From Streptomyces sp. NBC_01283 (lineage in GTDB: Bacteria; Actinomycetota; Actinomycetes; Streptomycetales; Streptomycetaceae), in assembly GCF_041435335.1 (NCBI RefSeq), contig NZ_CP108430.1:8342001-8406000 (forward strand): 64,000 bases of DNA. Direction: 5' to 3'. Positions within the stretch are counted from its first letter, which is position 1. Every line of letters begins with the position of its first letter. Below the pieces are notes generated by a model. The model saw only the letters and a program-made list of their open reading frames with translations. It ran no database searches and had not been told where the DNA came from. The position numbers and the translations under genes were made by a program. Below, piece by piece: positions 57,267-64,000 of the stretch.

Positions 57267-59276
57267 TCAAGTCCCCGGCGGGTCCCACCCGTACGGAGGG
57301 GTCCACTCGACTCCGCCGAACGCGGGGCCCTGTTCGATCGCGGTGATCAGCCGGTGGACCGAGTCGGCGCCGAGCGGACCGGCCACCGAGACGACCCCGG
57401 CGAGCGCCTTGTGCGCGCGGCGCCACGCCCGGCTGCGCCGACCGCGCAGATGCTCGACGAGGGCGTGCGCGTACTGCGTCATGGAGCGCGTCCATATGTC
57501 GTGCCGCGTCTGTGTGCCGGCCGACGCGCGGCGGACACTGTGCAGTGCGTCGGCCGGGCGGACGCGTACCTGCGCCACGGCGAGCTCGGCCCAGCTGACC
57601 GCTGCGGGCGGGCCGTGGTCGGCGTGGGTGGGGACGGTGTGGGCGGCTTCCCGCAGATGTTCGATGGCGCGCTCCGTCTCGCCGTTGCGCAGCGCGATGA
57701 CGCCTTGTACGTGGGCGACCCTGCCGATGGTCGCGTCGTCCCCGGAGAGGACGGCCACGCGCCAGGCCTGACCGAGAAGTTCCTCGGCCTCCGGCGCGCC
57801 GGTGCACGCCGCGAGCCAGCCGGCCAGCCACAGGGCCTGCCCGCAGCCCAGGGTGTCCGCGCGGCCGAGCGGCAGCAGCCGCCGCAGATGCTCGCGCCCC
57901 TCGGCGGCGTGTCCGCACACCGCCCACCAGAACCACAGGTCCACGACCATGCCGAGGGCCGTCGCACTCTGGTCGGCGGTGTGCGGGCCCCGCTCCAGGG
58001 CGGCCCGCAGGTCCGGCTCCTCGTCGCGCAGCAGCAGGGTCGCCTGCTCGTGCCGCCCGGTGCTCCACAACTGGTGGGCTTTGGAGGCGACGGTGCGGTA
58101 CCAGGTGAGGTGGCGGGTGGCCGCCGCTGCGGACTCGCCCGCGGATTCCAGGCGTTCGGCTCCGAAGCCGCGGGCCGCAGCGGGCAGCCGGTAGCGGGGC
58201 TGCAGCACGCCGCCGGGGTCACGCACCGGTTCGAGCACCGAAGCCAGGACGAGTCGTGCCAGGCAGGACGCCACGCGCGCGGGGTCGAGTCCGCCGCCGG
58301 CGCACACGTGGACGGCGGCGTCCTCGTCGAACTCGCCCGCGAAGACGCTGAGCCGCGCCCAGACGCTGCGCTCGTCCTGCCCGCACAGCGCGTAACTCGC
58401 GCCCACGGCGGCCCGTAAGGACCGGTGCCGCCGCAAGGGTGCCTCCGGTCTGCCGAGCCACCCCTGGGTGGGCCGCAGCATCCGCGCGAGCTGCGCGGGC
58501 GGATGCTGGGCGGTCTGCGCCGCCGCGAGCTCCACCGCGAGCGGTACGCCTTCCAACTGGGCGCAGATGTCTCTCACGGCGCGCAGTTCAGCTGCGTCCG
58601 TGCGCGTGTCCTCCCCGCGCCGGAGGCCGCGCGCCCGCTCCATGAAGAGCTGTACCGCGGGCCCTGGATCCTCCTCCGTCCCCGGAGCGTCGACGGGGAG
58701 CGGCCCGAGATGCAGCACCAACTCCTGGCCGAGGCCCAGCGGTTGCCGCCCCGTGGCGAGAATGCGCACGCCCGGCGCGTGCAGCAGCAGCAACTGCACC
58801 AGGCGTACACACTCGTCCCGTACGGGGTCGAAGTCATCGAGAACCACGAGCACGCGGCGTCCCCGAAGCCGCCGAACAAGCTCCGCCTCACCGCCACCAT
58901 CCAGCTCCCCACCGCTGCCCGCACCTACGGCCAGGGGCGGCCCCTGCTCACCCCCGCCCCCTGAAAGCGCACCCAGCTCACCCCCGCCCGCCCCCACTCC
59001 CGTCTCCCCGTCCATCGCCTCGACCACCGCCCGCGCCACCGACTGCCCCCGCGCGGAACCTCCGTCCCACCACCGCACGATGACCACGCCGTCCGTCAGC
59101 TGGCTGCCCATCGCCGTCGCGGCGTGGGCCGCGAGGGTGCTCTTGCCTACGCCCGCGCCTCCCGTCACCGTCACCAGCCTGCTCTGGGCCAGCAGACGGC
59201 GGAGTCTCGACAGTTCCTCGGCCCGGCCCATCAGGCCACCCCCGCGCACACGCACTCGCCCCGTCATCCCCTTCAC
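57267..59276 (-). CDS. STAND ATPase regulator (AfsR-like NB-ARC and TPR, no DNA-binding domain)
   Basis: The 669-residue protein has an NB-ARC ATPase core near the start (P-loop GGAGVGKST, about 39-47; Walker B LVVLDDF, about 150), then helical repeats of TPR type. The related AfsR carries a SARP DNA-binding domain and LuxR-like members a C-terminal helix-turn-helix; neither is visible here. I chose the GTG at 59276, which has AAGGG 7 nt upstream; ATG 59267 has a site too close. A TTA codon at 58416-58418 (L287) makes it bldA-dependent. It is divergent from an ABC exporter. Confidence 0.85.
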   Translation of the reverse strand: MKGMTGRVRVRGGGLMGRAEELSRLRRLLAQSRLVTVTGGAGVGKSTLAAHAATAMGSQLTDGVVIVRWWDGGSARGQSVARAVVEAMDGETGVGAGGGELGALSGGGGEQGPPLAVGAGSGGELDGGGEAELVRRLRGRRVLVVLDDFDPVRDECVRLVQLLLLHAPGVRILATGRQPLGLGQELVLHLGPLPVDAPGTEEDPGPAVQLFMERARGLRRGEDTRTDAAELRAVRDICAQLEGVPLAVELAAAQTAQHPPAQLARMLRPTQGWLGRPEAPLRRHRSLRAAVGASYALCGQDERSVWARLSVFAGEFDEDAAVHVCAGGGLDPARVASCLARLVLASVLEPVRDPGGVLQPRYRLPAAARGFGAERLESAGESAAAATRHLTWYRTVASKAHQLWSTGRHEQATLLLRDEEPDLRAALERGPHTADQSATALGMVVDLWFWWAVCGHAAEGREHLRRLLPLGRADTLGCGQALWLAGWLAACTGAPEAEELLGQAWRVAVLSGDDATIGRVAHVQGVIALRNGETERAIEHLREAAHTVPTHADHGPPAAVSWAELAVAQVRVRPADALHSVRRASAGTQTRHDIWTRSMTQYAHALVEHLRGRRSRAWRRAHKALAGVVSVAGPLGADSVHRLITAIEQGPAFGGVEWTPPYGWDPPGT

Positions 59277-59419
59277 GCTCGGGCCCTTCCATGCCGCGAG
59301 CCCTGCCGCCCGCCCCACGCCACACTGCCGTGCAGAATCGTCACTGCACTGAATTCGACAGATCTTCTAACTCCGCGTCCCGATCTGGGTTACGGGGCGA
59401 AGGACCGGTCGGTCGGGCG

Positions 59420-59451
59420 GATCAGTCAGGCAGATCAGTCAGGCAGATCAG
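59420..59451. repeat. 13-bp tandem direct repeat before the ABC exporter gene
   Basis: GATCAGTCAGGCA is repeated at 59420-59432 and 59433-59445, followed by GATCAG. The array lies about 25-55 nt before the GTG start of the ABC exporter and may be a regulator binding site in the divergent region shared with the STAND gene. Confidence 0.7.
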
Positions 59452-59474
59452 CCGTCACCGGCGTCCTGTTCGAC

Positions 59475-61277
59475 GTGACCAAGAACGCGCCGGAGCAAGC
59501 CGCCCACGAGAGACCGACGTCAGAGAGACCGGGGCAGGAGCGGCTCTCCGCCGGCGAGACGTGGCGGGCGCTGTACCGCTACTTCCGCCCGCACCGCTGG
59601 GTCGTCGCGCTCGGCGCCCTCTGCACGCTGATCGGCGCGGCGACCGGCCTCGCCCAGCCGCTCGCCGCGAAGGCCCTGGTGGACCGGCTCGGCAGCGACG
59701 ACTCGATCGCCGGGATCATCCTGCTGCTCTCCGCGCTGGTGGTGCTCGGCACCGCCATCGAGTCCGTCGGCGCGTACATCCTCGAACGCACCGCCGAATC
59801 CGTGGTGCTCACGGCCCGGCGCACCCTGATAGGGCGGCTGCTGCGGCTGCGCATACCGGAGGTGGAGCGCACCCAGCCCGGCGATCTGATGTCCCGGATC
59901 ACCTCGGACACGACACTGCTGCGCGCGGTCACCACACAGTCCGTGGTGTCCGCCGTCGCGGGCGGACTCACCTTCGTCGCGACGATCGTGATGATGGGCC
60001 TGATGGACGTCGTCCTGCTCGGCGTCACCCTCGGTGTGATCGTGCTCATCGGCGGCGTCGTGGCCCTGGTGATGCCGAAGATCGCGCGGGCGACGGAGCG
60101 GGCCCAGGAGGCGGTCGGCACGATCTCGACCGCGTTGGAGCGGGCGTTCGGCGCGTTCCGCACCCTCAAGGCGTCGGGCGCCGAGGAGCGCGAGACCGCC
60201 GCGGTGCGGGCCGCCGCGCAGGAGGCCTGGCGACACGGCGTGCGGTCCGCCAAGTGGCAGGCGGTGGCCTGGAGTTCGGTCGGATTCGCGGTGCAGGTCT
60301 CGTTCCTCGCCGTCCTCGGCATCGGCGGCGCCCGCGTCGCGTCCGGCGCCATCTCCGTCTCGACGCTCGTGGCCTTCCTGCTCTTCCTCTTCTACCTGAT
60401 CGACCCGGTGTCCCGCCTAGTCGAGGGCGTCTCGCAGTATCAGGTCGGCTCGGCGGCCATCGCGCGGATCGTACGGGCCGAACGCCTGGAGACGGAGGAC
60501 GTCACCGACCCCGCCTCGCCCGCCGGGCGGCACGGTCCCGCCGCCGTGGTCTTCGATGACGTGACCTTCCGCTACCGGGACACCCTTCCGTACGTCCACC
60601 ACGGCGTGAGCTTCGACATCCCGGGCCCCGGCATGACCGCCTTCGTCGGCCCGTCGGGCGCGGGCAAGACCACCGTCTTCGGGCTGCTGGAGCGGTTCTA
60701 CGACGCCACGGGCGGCCGGGTCCTCGTCGACGGCCGCGACGTCCGCGAGTGGCCGCTCGCCGAACTGCGCTCCGTCATCGGCTATGTGGAGCAGGACGCG
60801 CCCGTCCTCGCCGGCACCCTGCGCGAGAACCTCCTCTTCGGGGCGCCCGGCGCGACCGGCGACGAGATACGGGACGTGCTCGTACGCGCCCGCCTCGACA
60901 CCCTCGTCGACCGTCTCCCCGAGGGTCTGGAGACCCTGGTCGGTCACCGCGGCTCCCAGCTGTCCGGCGGCGAACGCCAACGCGTGGCGATCGCGAGGGC
61001 GCTCCTGCGCAAGCCACGCCTCCTGCTCCTGGACGAGGCGACCTCGCAGCTCGACGCGGTGAACGAACTGGCCCTGCGCGACGTGGTCGCAGAGATCGCC
61101 CGGGACGTGACGGTCCTCGTGGTGGCGCACCGCCTTTCGACGGTGACGCTGGCCGACCGGATCGTGGTGATGGACGCGGGGCGGGTCCGTGCGTCCGGCA
61201 CCCATGCGGAGCTGGTGGCGGCCGACCCGCTGTACGGGGAGCTGGCGGCGACGCAGTTCCTGGCGACGTCGGCGTGA
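59475..61277 (+). CDS. ABC exporter, fused membrane and ATPase domains
   Basis: The 600-residue protein has a six-helix exporter domain (about 30-330) and an ATPase domain with Walker [10 protein letters not shown] (392-400), signature LSGGERQRV (from 496) and Walker [13 protein letters not shown]. Such half-transporters export drugs, lipids or peptides as dimers. The start is uncertain: a GTG at 59475 is the first plausible codon, and no clear ribosome site is seen. Upstream codons contain the 13-bp repeats. It is divergent from the STAND regulator. Confidence 0.9.
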   Translation: MTKNAPEQAAHERPTSERPGQERLSAGETWRALYRYFRPHRWVVALGALCTLIGAATGLAQPLAAKALVDRLGSDDSIAGIILLLSALVVLGTAIESVGAYILERTAESVVLTARRTLIGRLLRLRIPEVERTQPGDLMSRITSDTTLLRAVTTQSVVSAVAGGLTFVATIVMMGLMDVVLLGVTLGVIVLIGGVVALVMPKIARATERAQEAVGTISTALERAFGAFRTLKASGAEERETAAVRAAAQEAWRHGVRSAKWQAVAWSSVGFAVQVSFLAVLGIGGARVASGAISVSTLVAFLLFLFYLIDPVSRLVEGVSQYQVGSAAIARIVRAERLETEDVTDPASPAGRHGPAAVVFDDVTFRYRDTLPYVHHGVSFDIPGPGMTAFVGPSGAGKTTVFGLLERFYDATGGRVLVDGRDVREWPLAELRSVIGYVEQDAPVLAGTLRENLLFGAPGATGDEIRDVLVRARLDTLVDRLPEGLETLVGHRGSQLSGGERQRVAIARALLRKPRLLLLDEATSQLDAVNELALRDVVAEIARDVTVLVVAHRLSTVTLADRIVVMDAGRVRASGTHAELVAADPLYGELAATQFLATSA

Positions 61278-61328
61278 TCGCCCGCCCCGCCGAAAATGGC
61301 TGGCCGCGGACATGACACGCGGGGTTGG

Positions 61329-61889
61329 ATGGTGGACATGACCAGCGGACGCAGGCGCGCGGAACTGTTCGTGGACGAAGAGCGGGACGGCCGGCTCGCC
61401 GGGCGCACCACCGGCGACGAACGAGGCATGCTCGTCGACTTCCTCGCGGCCCAGCGCACGACGCTCGAACTGAAGTGTGCTGGCCTGGAAGCCGAGTTGG
61501 CCCTGCGGTCCGTGGCACCCTCCACGCTCTCGCTGCTCGGCCTCGTCCGGCACCTCGCCGATGTGGAGCGCCGCTGGTTCCGGCAGGTGCTTGCCGGTCA
61601 GGACGCGCCGCTCCTCTTCGGCTCCGACACGCACCCCGACCAGGACTTCGACGGCGCCGTCCCGGACCCGGCCGTCATCGCCGCCGCGTGGCAGGCCTGG
61701 CGCTCGGAGGTGGCGTTCGCCGACCGCTTCGTGGCGGACGCACCCGACCTCGACATCGAGGGCGCCGATGGGTGGCGCGGCACGGTGTCGCTGCGCTGGG
61801 TCCTCATCCACATGATCGAGGAGTACGCCCGGCACAACGGCCACGCCGACCTGCTCCGTGAGCGGATCGACGGCGCGATCGGCGTTTGA
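61329..61889 (+). CDS. DinB-like (DUF664) metal-binding protein
   Basis: The 186-residue protein is a four-helix DinB/YfiT-type protein: LGLVRHLADVERRWFRQVL and WVLIHMIEEYARHNGHADLLRE carry the conserved histidines that bind a metal. Many Streptomyces relatives are mycothiol-dependent transferases or isomerases of unknown substrate. Possible starts are 61329 and 61338. It follows the ABC exporter gene by 51 nt. Confidence 0.85.
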   Translation: MVDMTSGRRRAELFVDEERDGRLAGRTTGDERGMLVDFLAAQRTTLELKCAGLEAELALRSVAPSTLSLLGLVRHLADVERRWFRQVLAGQDAPLLFGSDTHPDQDFDGAVPDPAVIAAAWQAWRSEVAFADRFVADAPDLDIEGADGWRGTVSLRWVLIHMIEEYARHNGHADLLRERIDGAIGV

Positions 61890-61900
61890 TGGCGCGCGTG

Positions 61901-62566
61901 TCAGGCCGGTGAGGGAGGCCGTGTCATCAGCCGGGTCACGAGGTCGTGCCACGCGGCGTCCAGGCGCTCCAGCGGGATGCCGCGCTCGACGGTCAGGTGG
62001 TGCACGAGCACGCTGTCGATGGATCCGAGCAGCGTGTGCGCGAGGAGCTCGGCATCGCCCGCGACGCCCGCCTGGCGCAGCAGCATCGTCACGTGCGTGA
62101 CCCGCAGCCGGTTGGCCGGGACGGCGTAGGTGCGCAGCGGATCGGTCCGCGAGGACAGGATCAGTTCATGGTGGTCGCGTTCGTGACGGACGAGCGCGGG
62201 CCCGAACGCGTGCAGGCGTTCCAGGGGCGGGGCGCCGGGTCCCAGTGGCGCCGGGCCCGAGAGGAAGGCGGCCTGGAGCTGCTGCTCGCGGTGGTCGAGC
62301 AGGGCGACGAGGAGCCCGGTGCGGTCGCCGAAGCGCCGGAAGACGGTCCCCTTGCCGACCCCGGCAGCGGTGGCCACCGCGTCCATGGTCAGATGGGCGG
62401 CTCCGCATCCCGCCATCAACTGCGAGGCGGCCTCCAGGAGCCGGGTGCGGTTGCGCGCGGCATCGGCCCTGAGCGACGGCGGTTCGCCGGCCGGGGTGAG
62501 GGTGAGCCCGCTCGCCTCGCCCGGTTTCTCGGGCGAGGGGAGGGGCTGGGGAGCGGAGCCGGTCAT
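61901..62566 (-). CDS. TetR-family regulator (TetR_C_7/SczA-like), divergent from FMN reductase
   Basis: The 221-residue protein has the TetR helix-turn-helix (about 55-90: VATAAGVGKGTVFRRFGDR) after a 35-residue proline-rich extension. It starts at 62566, close to two matching palindromes (62598-62609 and 62632-62645). It probably represses itself and the FMN reductase gene, a known arrangement for quinone- or oxidant-responsive TetR proteins. Confidence 0.92.
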   Translation of the reverse strand: MTGSAPQPLPSPEKPGEASGLTLTPAGEPPSLRADAARNRTRLLEAASQLMAGCGAAHLTMDAVATAAGVGKGTVFRRFGDRTGLLVALLDHREQQLQAAFLSGPAPLGPGAPPLERLHAFGPALVRHERDHHELILSSRTDPLRTYAVPANRLRVTHVTMLLRQAGVAGDAELLAHTLLGSIDSVLVHHLTVERGIPLERLDAAWHDLVTRLMTRPPSPA

Positions 62567-62597
62567 GAATGCAGCGTAACGCTTCGAGCAGATAAGT

Positions 62598-62609
62598 GGA
62601 CCGCGGTCC
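62598..62609. promoter_or_regulatory. TetR operator, left
   Basis: GGACCGCGGTCC is a perfect 12-bp palindrome in the divergent region, 32 nt from the tetR start. The right operator shares GGACC/GGTCC arms, and the centres are 35 bp apart. Confidence 0.6.
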
Positions 62610-62631
62610 GGATGGGTGGTACAAATTTAAA

Positions 62632-62645
62632 CGGACCCCGGTCCG
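62632..62645. promoter_or_regulatory. TetR operator, right
   Basis: CGGACC-CC-GGTCCG is a perfect 6-bp inverted repeat. A TACAAAT element lies just upstream (62620-62626) and would be the -10 of the FMN reductase promoter, so the operator covers the start of transcription. Confidence 0.6.
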
Positions 62646-62698
62646 CTTGATTCGTATCCCGTATGTGAGTTCCGTCCGCACTTTTCAGGAGTCCCGCC

Positions 62699-63259
62699 AT
62701 GTCTGTACGTATCGTCGCTCTCGTCGGCAGCCTCCGCGCCGGCTCGCACAACCGTCAGCTCGCCGAGGCCGCCGCCAAGCACGCGCCCGCGGGTGTGGAC
62801 GTCGAGCTGTTCGAGGGTCTTGCGGACGTGCCCTTCTACAACGAGGACATCGACGTCGAGGGCGGCGTCCCGGCCGCCGCGGCCCGTCTGCGCGAGGTCG
62901 CCGGTGACGCCGACGCCTTCCTTCTCTTCTCGCCCGAGTACAACGGCACCATGCCCGCCGTGCTCAAGAACGCGATCGACTGGCTGTCCCGCCCATACGG
63001 CGCCGGTGCGCTCTCCGGCAAGCCGGTCGCCGTCGTCGGCACCGCCTTCGGCCAGTACGGCGGCGTGTGGGCGCAGGATGACGCCCGCAAGGCCGCGGGC
63101 ATCGCCGGTGCCGTGGTCGTCGAGGACGTCAAGCTGTCCATCCCCGCCTCCCTGACGCGCTTCGCCGAGCTCCACCCGGCCGACGACACCGAAGTCGTCA
63201 CGGCCCTCACCGAGGTCGTCTCCCGCCTCACCGAGCAGGCCACGCCCGCCGCTGCCTGA
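62699..63259 (+). CDS. NADPH-dependent FMN reductase
   Basis: The 186-residue flavodoxin-fold protein has GSLRAGSHNRQLA (FMN phosphate loop) and LLFSPEYNGTMPAVLKNAIDWLSRP, split as the SPEYNGTMP and KNAIDWLSRP motifs that define this family. It reduces FMN, quinones or azo compounds with NADPH. The divergent TetR protein and two operators suggest that it is induced by an electrophile. A terminator follows. Confidence 0.93.
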   Translation: MSVRIVALVGSLRAGSHNRQLAEAAAKHAPAGVDVELFEGLADVPFYNEDIDVEGGVPAAAARLREVAGDADAFLLFSPEYNGTMPAVLKNAIDWLSRPYGAGALSGKPVAVVGTAFGQYGGVWAQDDARKAAGIAGAVVVEDVKLSIPASLTRFAELHPADDTEVVTALTEVVSRLTEQATPAAA

Positions 63260-63270
63260 CGCTTCCGCGA

Positions 63271-63289
63271 GGCCCGGACCGTCCGGGCC
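63271..63289 (+). terminator. terminator hairpin after the FMN reductase gene
   Basis: GGCCCGG-ACCGT-CCGGGCC forms a perfect 7-bp stem (up to 9 bp counting the flanks) 12 nt after the stop codon. Confidence 0.7.
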
Positions 63290-63426
63290 GGGACCGCTCC
63301 ACCGGCCGGCCGCACTCCGTGCGAGCCGGCCGCCGCGGTTTCCGGCCGTCCACTTGCGCCTTCCGGGCGAGGACAGCACCGCTGTGCGGCGGCGCGTGGA
63401 GGGGGCGTCGTCCTAGATTGGTTCTC

Positions 63427-63888
63427 ATGTACTCGACACAGGTGTCCGGGCATGTGAACGCCCCCCGCGAGGCCGTCTATCGGGCACTTCTCGACGCGGA
63501 CGCGATCGCTCGATGGCGCGTCCCGGACGGCATGAGCGGTCATGTGCACGCCTTCGACGCCCGTGAAGGCGGCCGGTTCCGTGTCTCGCTCACCTACGAC
63601 GGCGAGTCGGGCACCGGCAAGTCGGCCTCGCACACCGACACGTACCACGGCCACTTCGCGAAGCTCGTACCGAACGAGCAGGTGGTGGAGGTGCTCGCCT
63701 TCGAGACCGAGGATCCTGCCCTTGGCGGCACCATGAAGATGACGACCACGCTCACTGACGCGGACGGCGGAACCGATGTCCTGATCGTGCACGAAGGGCT
63801 CCCCGACAGCGTGCCCGCCGCCGACAACGAGACGGGGACGCGCATGGCCCTGGCGAACCTCGCCCGGCTGGTCGAGGACGCGGAGTAG
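63427..63888 (+). CDS. SRPBCC/AHSA1-like protein
   Basis: The 153-residue cytoplasmic protein is an AHSA1-type hydrophobic-pocket domain: VNAPREAVYRALLDADAIARWRVPDG at the start, EGGRFRVSLTYDG in the middle and a C-terminal helix with GTRMALANLARLVE. Such domains bind lipids, chaperone partners or small molecules; the ligand is unknown. The ATG at 63427 fits the family start. The frame runs back to 63319 without a ribosome site. Confidence 0.85.
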   Translation: MYSTQVSGHVNAPREAVYRALLDADAIARWRVPDGMSGHVHAFDAREGGRFRVSLTYDGESGTGKSASHTDTYHGHFAKLVPNEQVVEVLAFETEDPALGGTMKMTTTLTDADGGTDVLIVHEGLPDSVPAADNETGTRMALANLARLVEDAE

Positions 63889-63893
63889 ACGGC

Positions 63894-64000
63894 TCAGCTC
63901 GCACGCGGAGCCGTCGCGCCGGGCAGGGCCGCCGCCAGGGTGACGGCGGTGAGCAGCACTAGCGCGGGCGCCAGCGCGGCGGAAGTGCCGTAGTGGAGCT
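63894..64000 (-). CDS. C-terminal end of a membrane transporter gene cut by the window edge
   Basis: The minus-strand frame from the window end to a TGA at 63894-63896 encodes about 35 residues ending in a hydrophobic segment (AALAPALVLLTAVTLAAAL) and PRAS. It looks like the last membrane helix of a transporter, possibly of the MFS family, but so short a piece cannot be placed with certainty. Confidence 0.5.
   Translation of the reverse strand, partial: LHYGTSAALAPALVLLTAVTLAAALPGATAPRAS

Noticed and set aside
1..64000. Mobile elements or an integrated plasmid or prophage
   Set aside because: No integrase, transposase, phage structural gene or tRNA with attachment-site duplication was found; base composition looks even throughout.

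Overview
The window reads as chromosomal DNA of a Streptomyces. Codon third positions are almost all G or C. It carries an SsgA-like sporulation protein, mycothiol-dependent formaldehyde detoxification, a DmdR/IdeR-type iron box, a Zur-like box before a cysteine-free ribosomal protein L32, a TipA-like MerR regulator, many TetR regulators with palindromic operators, and rare TTA (bldA-type) leucine codons in four genes. No rRNA, tRNA, CRISPR array, transposase or integrase was found. Both window edges cut genes (2-106 and 63894-64000).

Layout. 1-13.9 kb: ATP-dependent DNA ligase, SsgA-like protein, a shortened siderophore-interacting protein running antisense into a D,D-carboxypeptidase gene, a membrane-anchored Mrr-type nuclease, quinone/flavin oxidoreductases and their regulators, an exported SRPBCC protein beside a TetR gene, glutathione peroxidase, a FetB-type permease, the formaldehyde operon (dehydrogenase plus metallo-hydrolase) and an iron-box DUF2470 gene. 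14-24 kb: amidohydrolase/isochorismatase pair, TetR/SDR pair with two tandem palindromes, Tat-exported lactonase, a ~790 bp gap with possible gene remnants, STAS protein, L,D-transpeptidase, an exported SpaA-domain protein, an exported TNT-domain (NAD-glycohydrolase type) protein with a small immunity candidate, and the L32 gene. 24-35 kb: a membrane protein, then a sugar-uptake operon (DeoR/LacI chimeric regulator, lipoprotein, two permeases, dehydrogenase, DUF2264 protein), then a TipA-like regulator coupled to a glycosyltransferase. 35-42.7 kb: small conserved proteins, a CYP102-like P450 with a divergent TetR, DUF2867, DUF5999, PucR-type regulator and an exported lipase.

42.9-55.3 kb is the most unusual part. 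It holds a decayed acyl-CoA ligase, an MFS exporter, a fatty-acyl-AMP ligase translationally coupled to an ACP-KS-AT-ACP-TE polyketide synthase, an antigen-85-like exported esterase, an acyl-CoA desaturase and a crotonyl-CoA carboxylase/reductase (CCR) homologue. The order of ligase, synthase and esterase resembles the FadD32-Pks13-Ag85 mycolic-acid condensation locus of Corynebacteriales. Here a CCR stands where that system uses an acyl-CoA carboxylase. I infer a pathway that condenses an activated fatty acid with an alkylmalonyl unit to an alpha-alkyl-beta-keto lipid.

55.4-64 kb: exported Ig-like protein and polysaccharide deacetylase, a STAND-ATPase regulator divergent from an ABC exporter, a DinB-like protein, a TetR/FMN-reductase pair with two operators, an SRPBCC protein and the end of a membrane protein gene.
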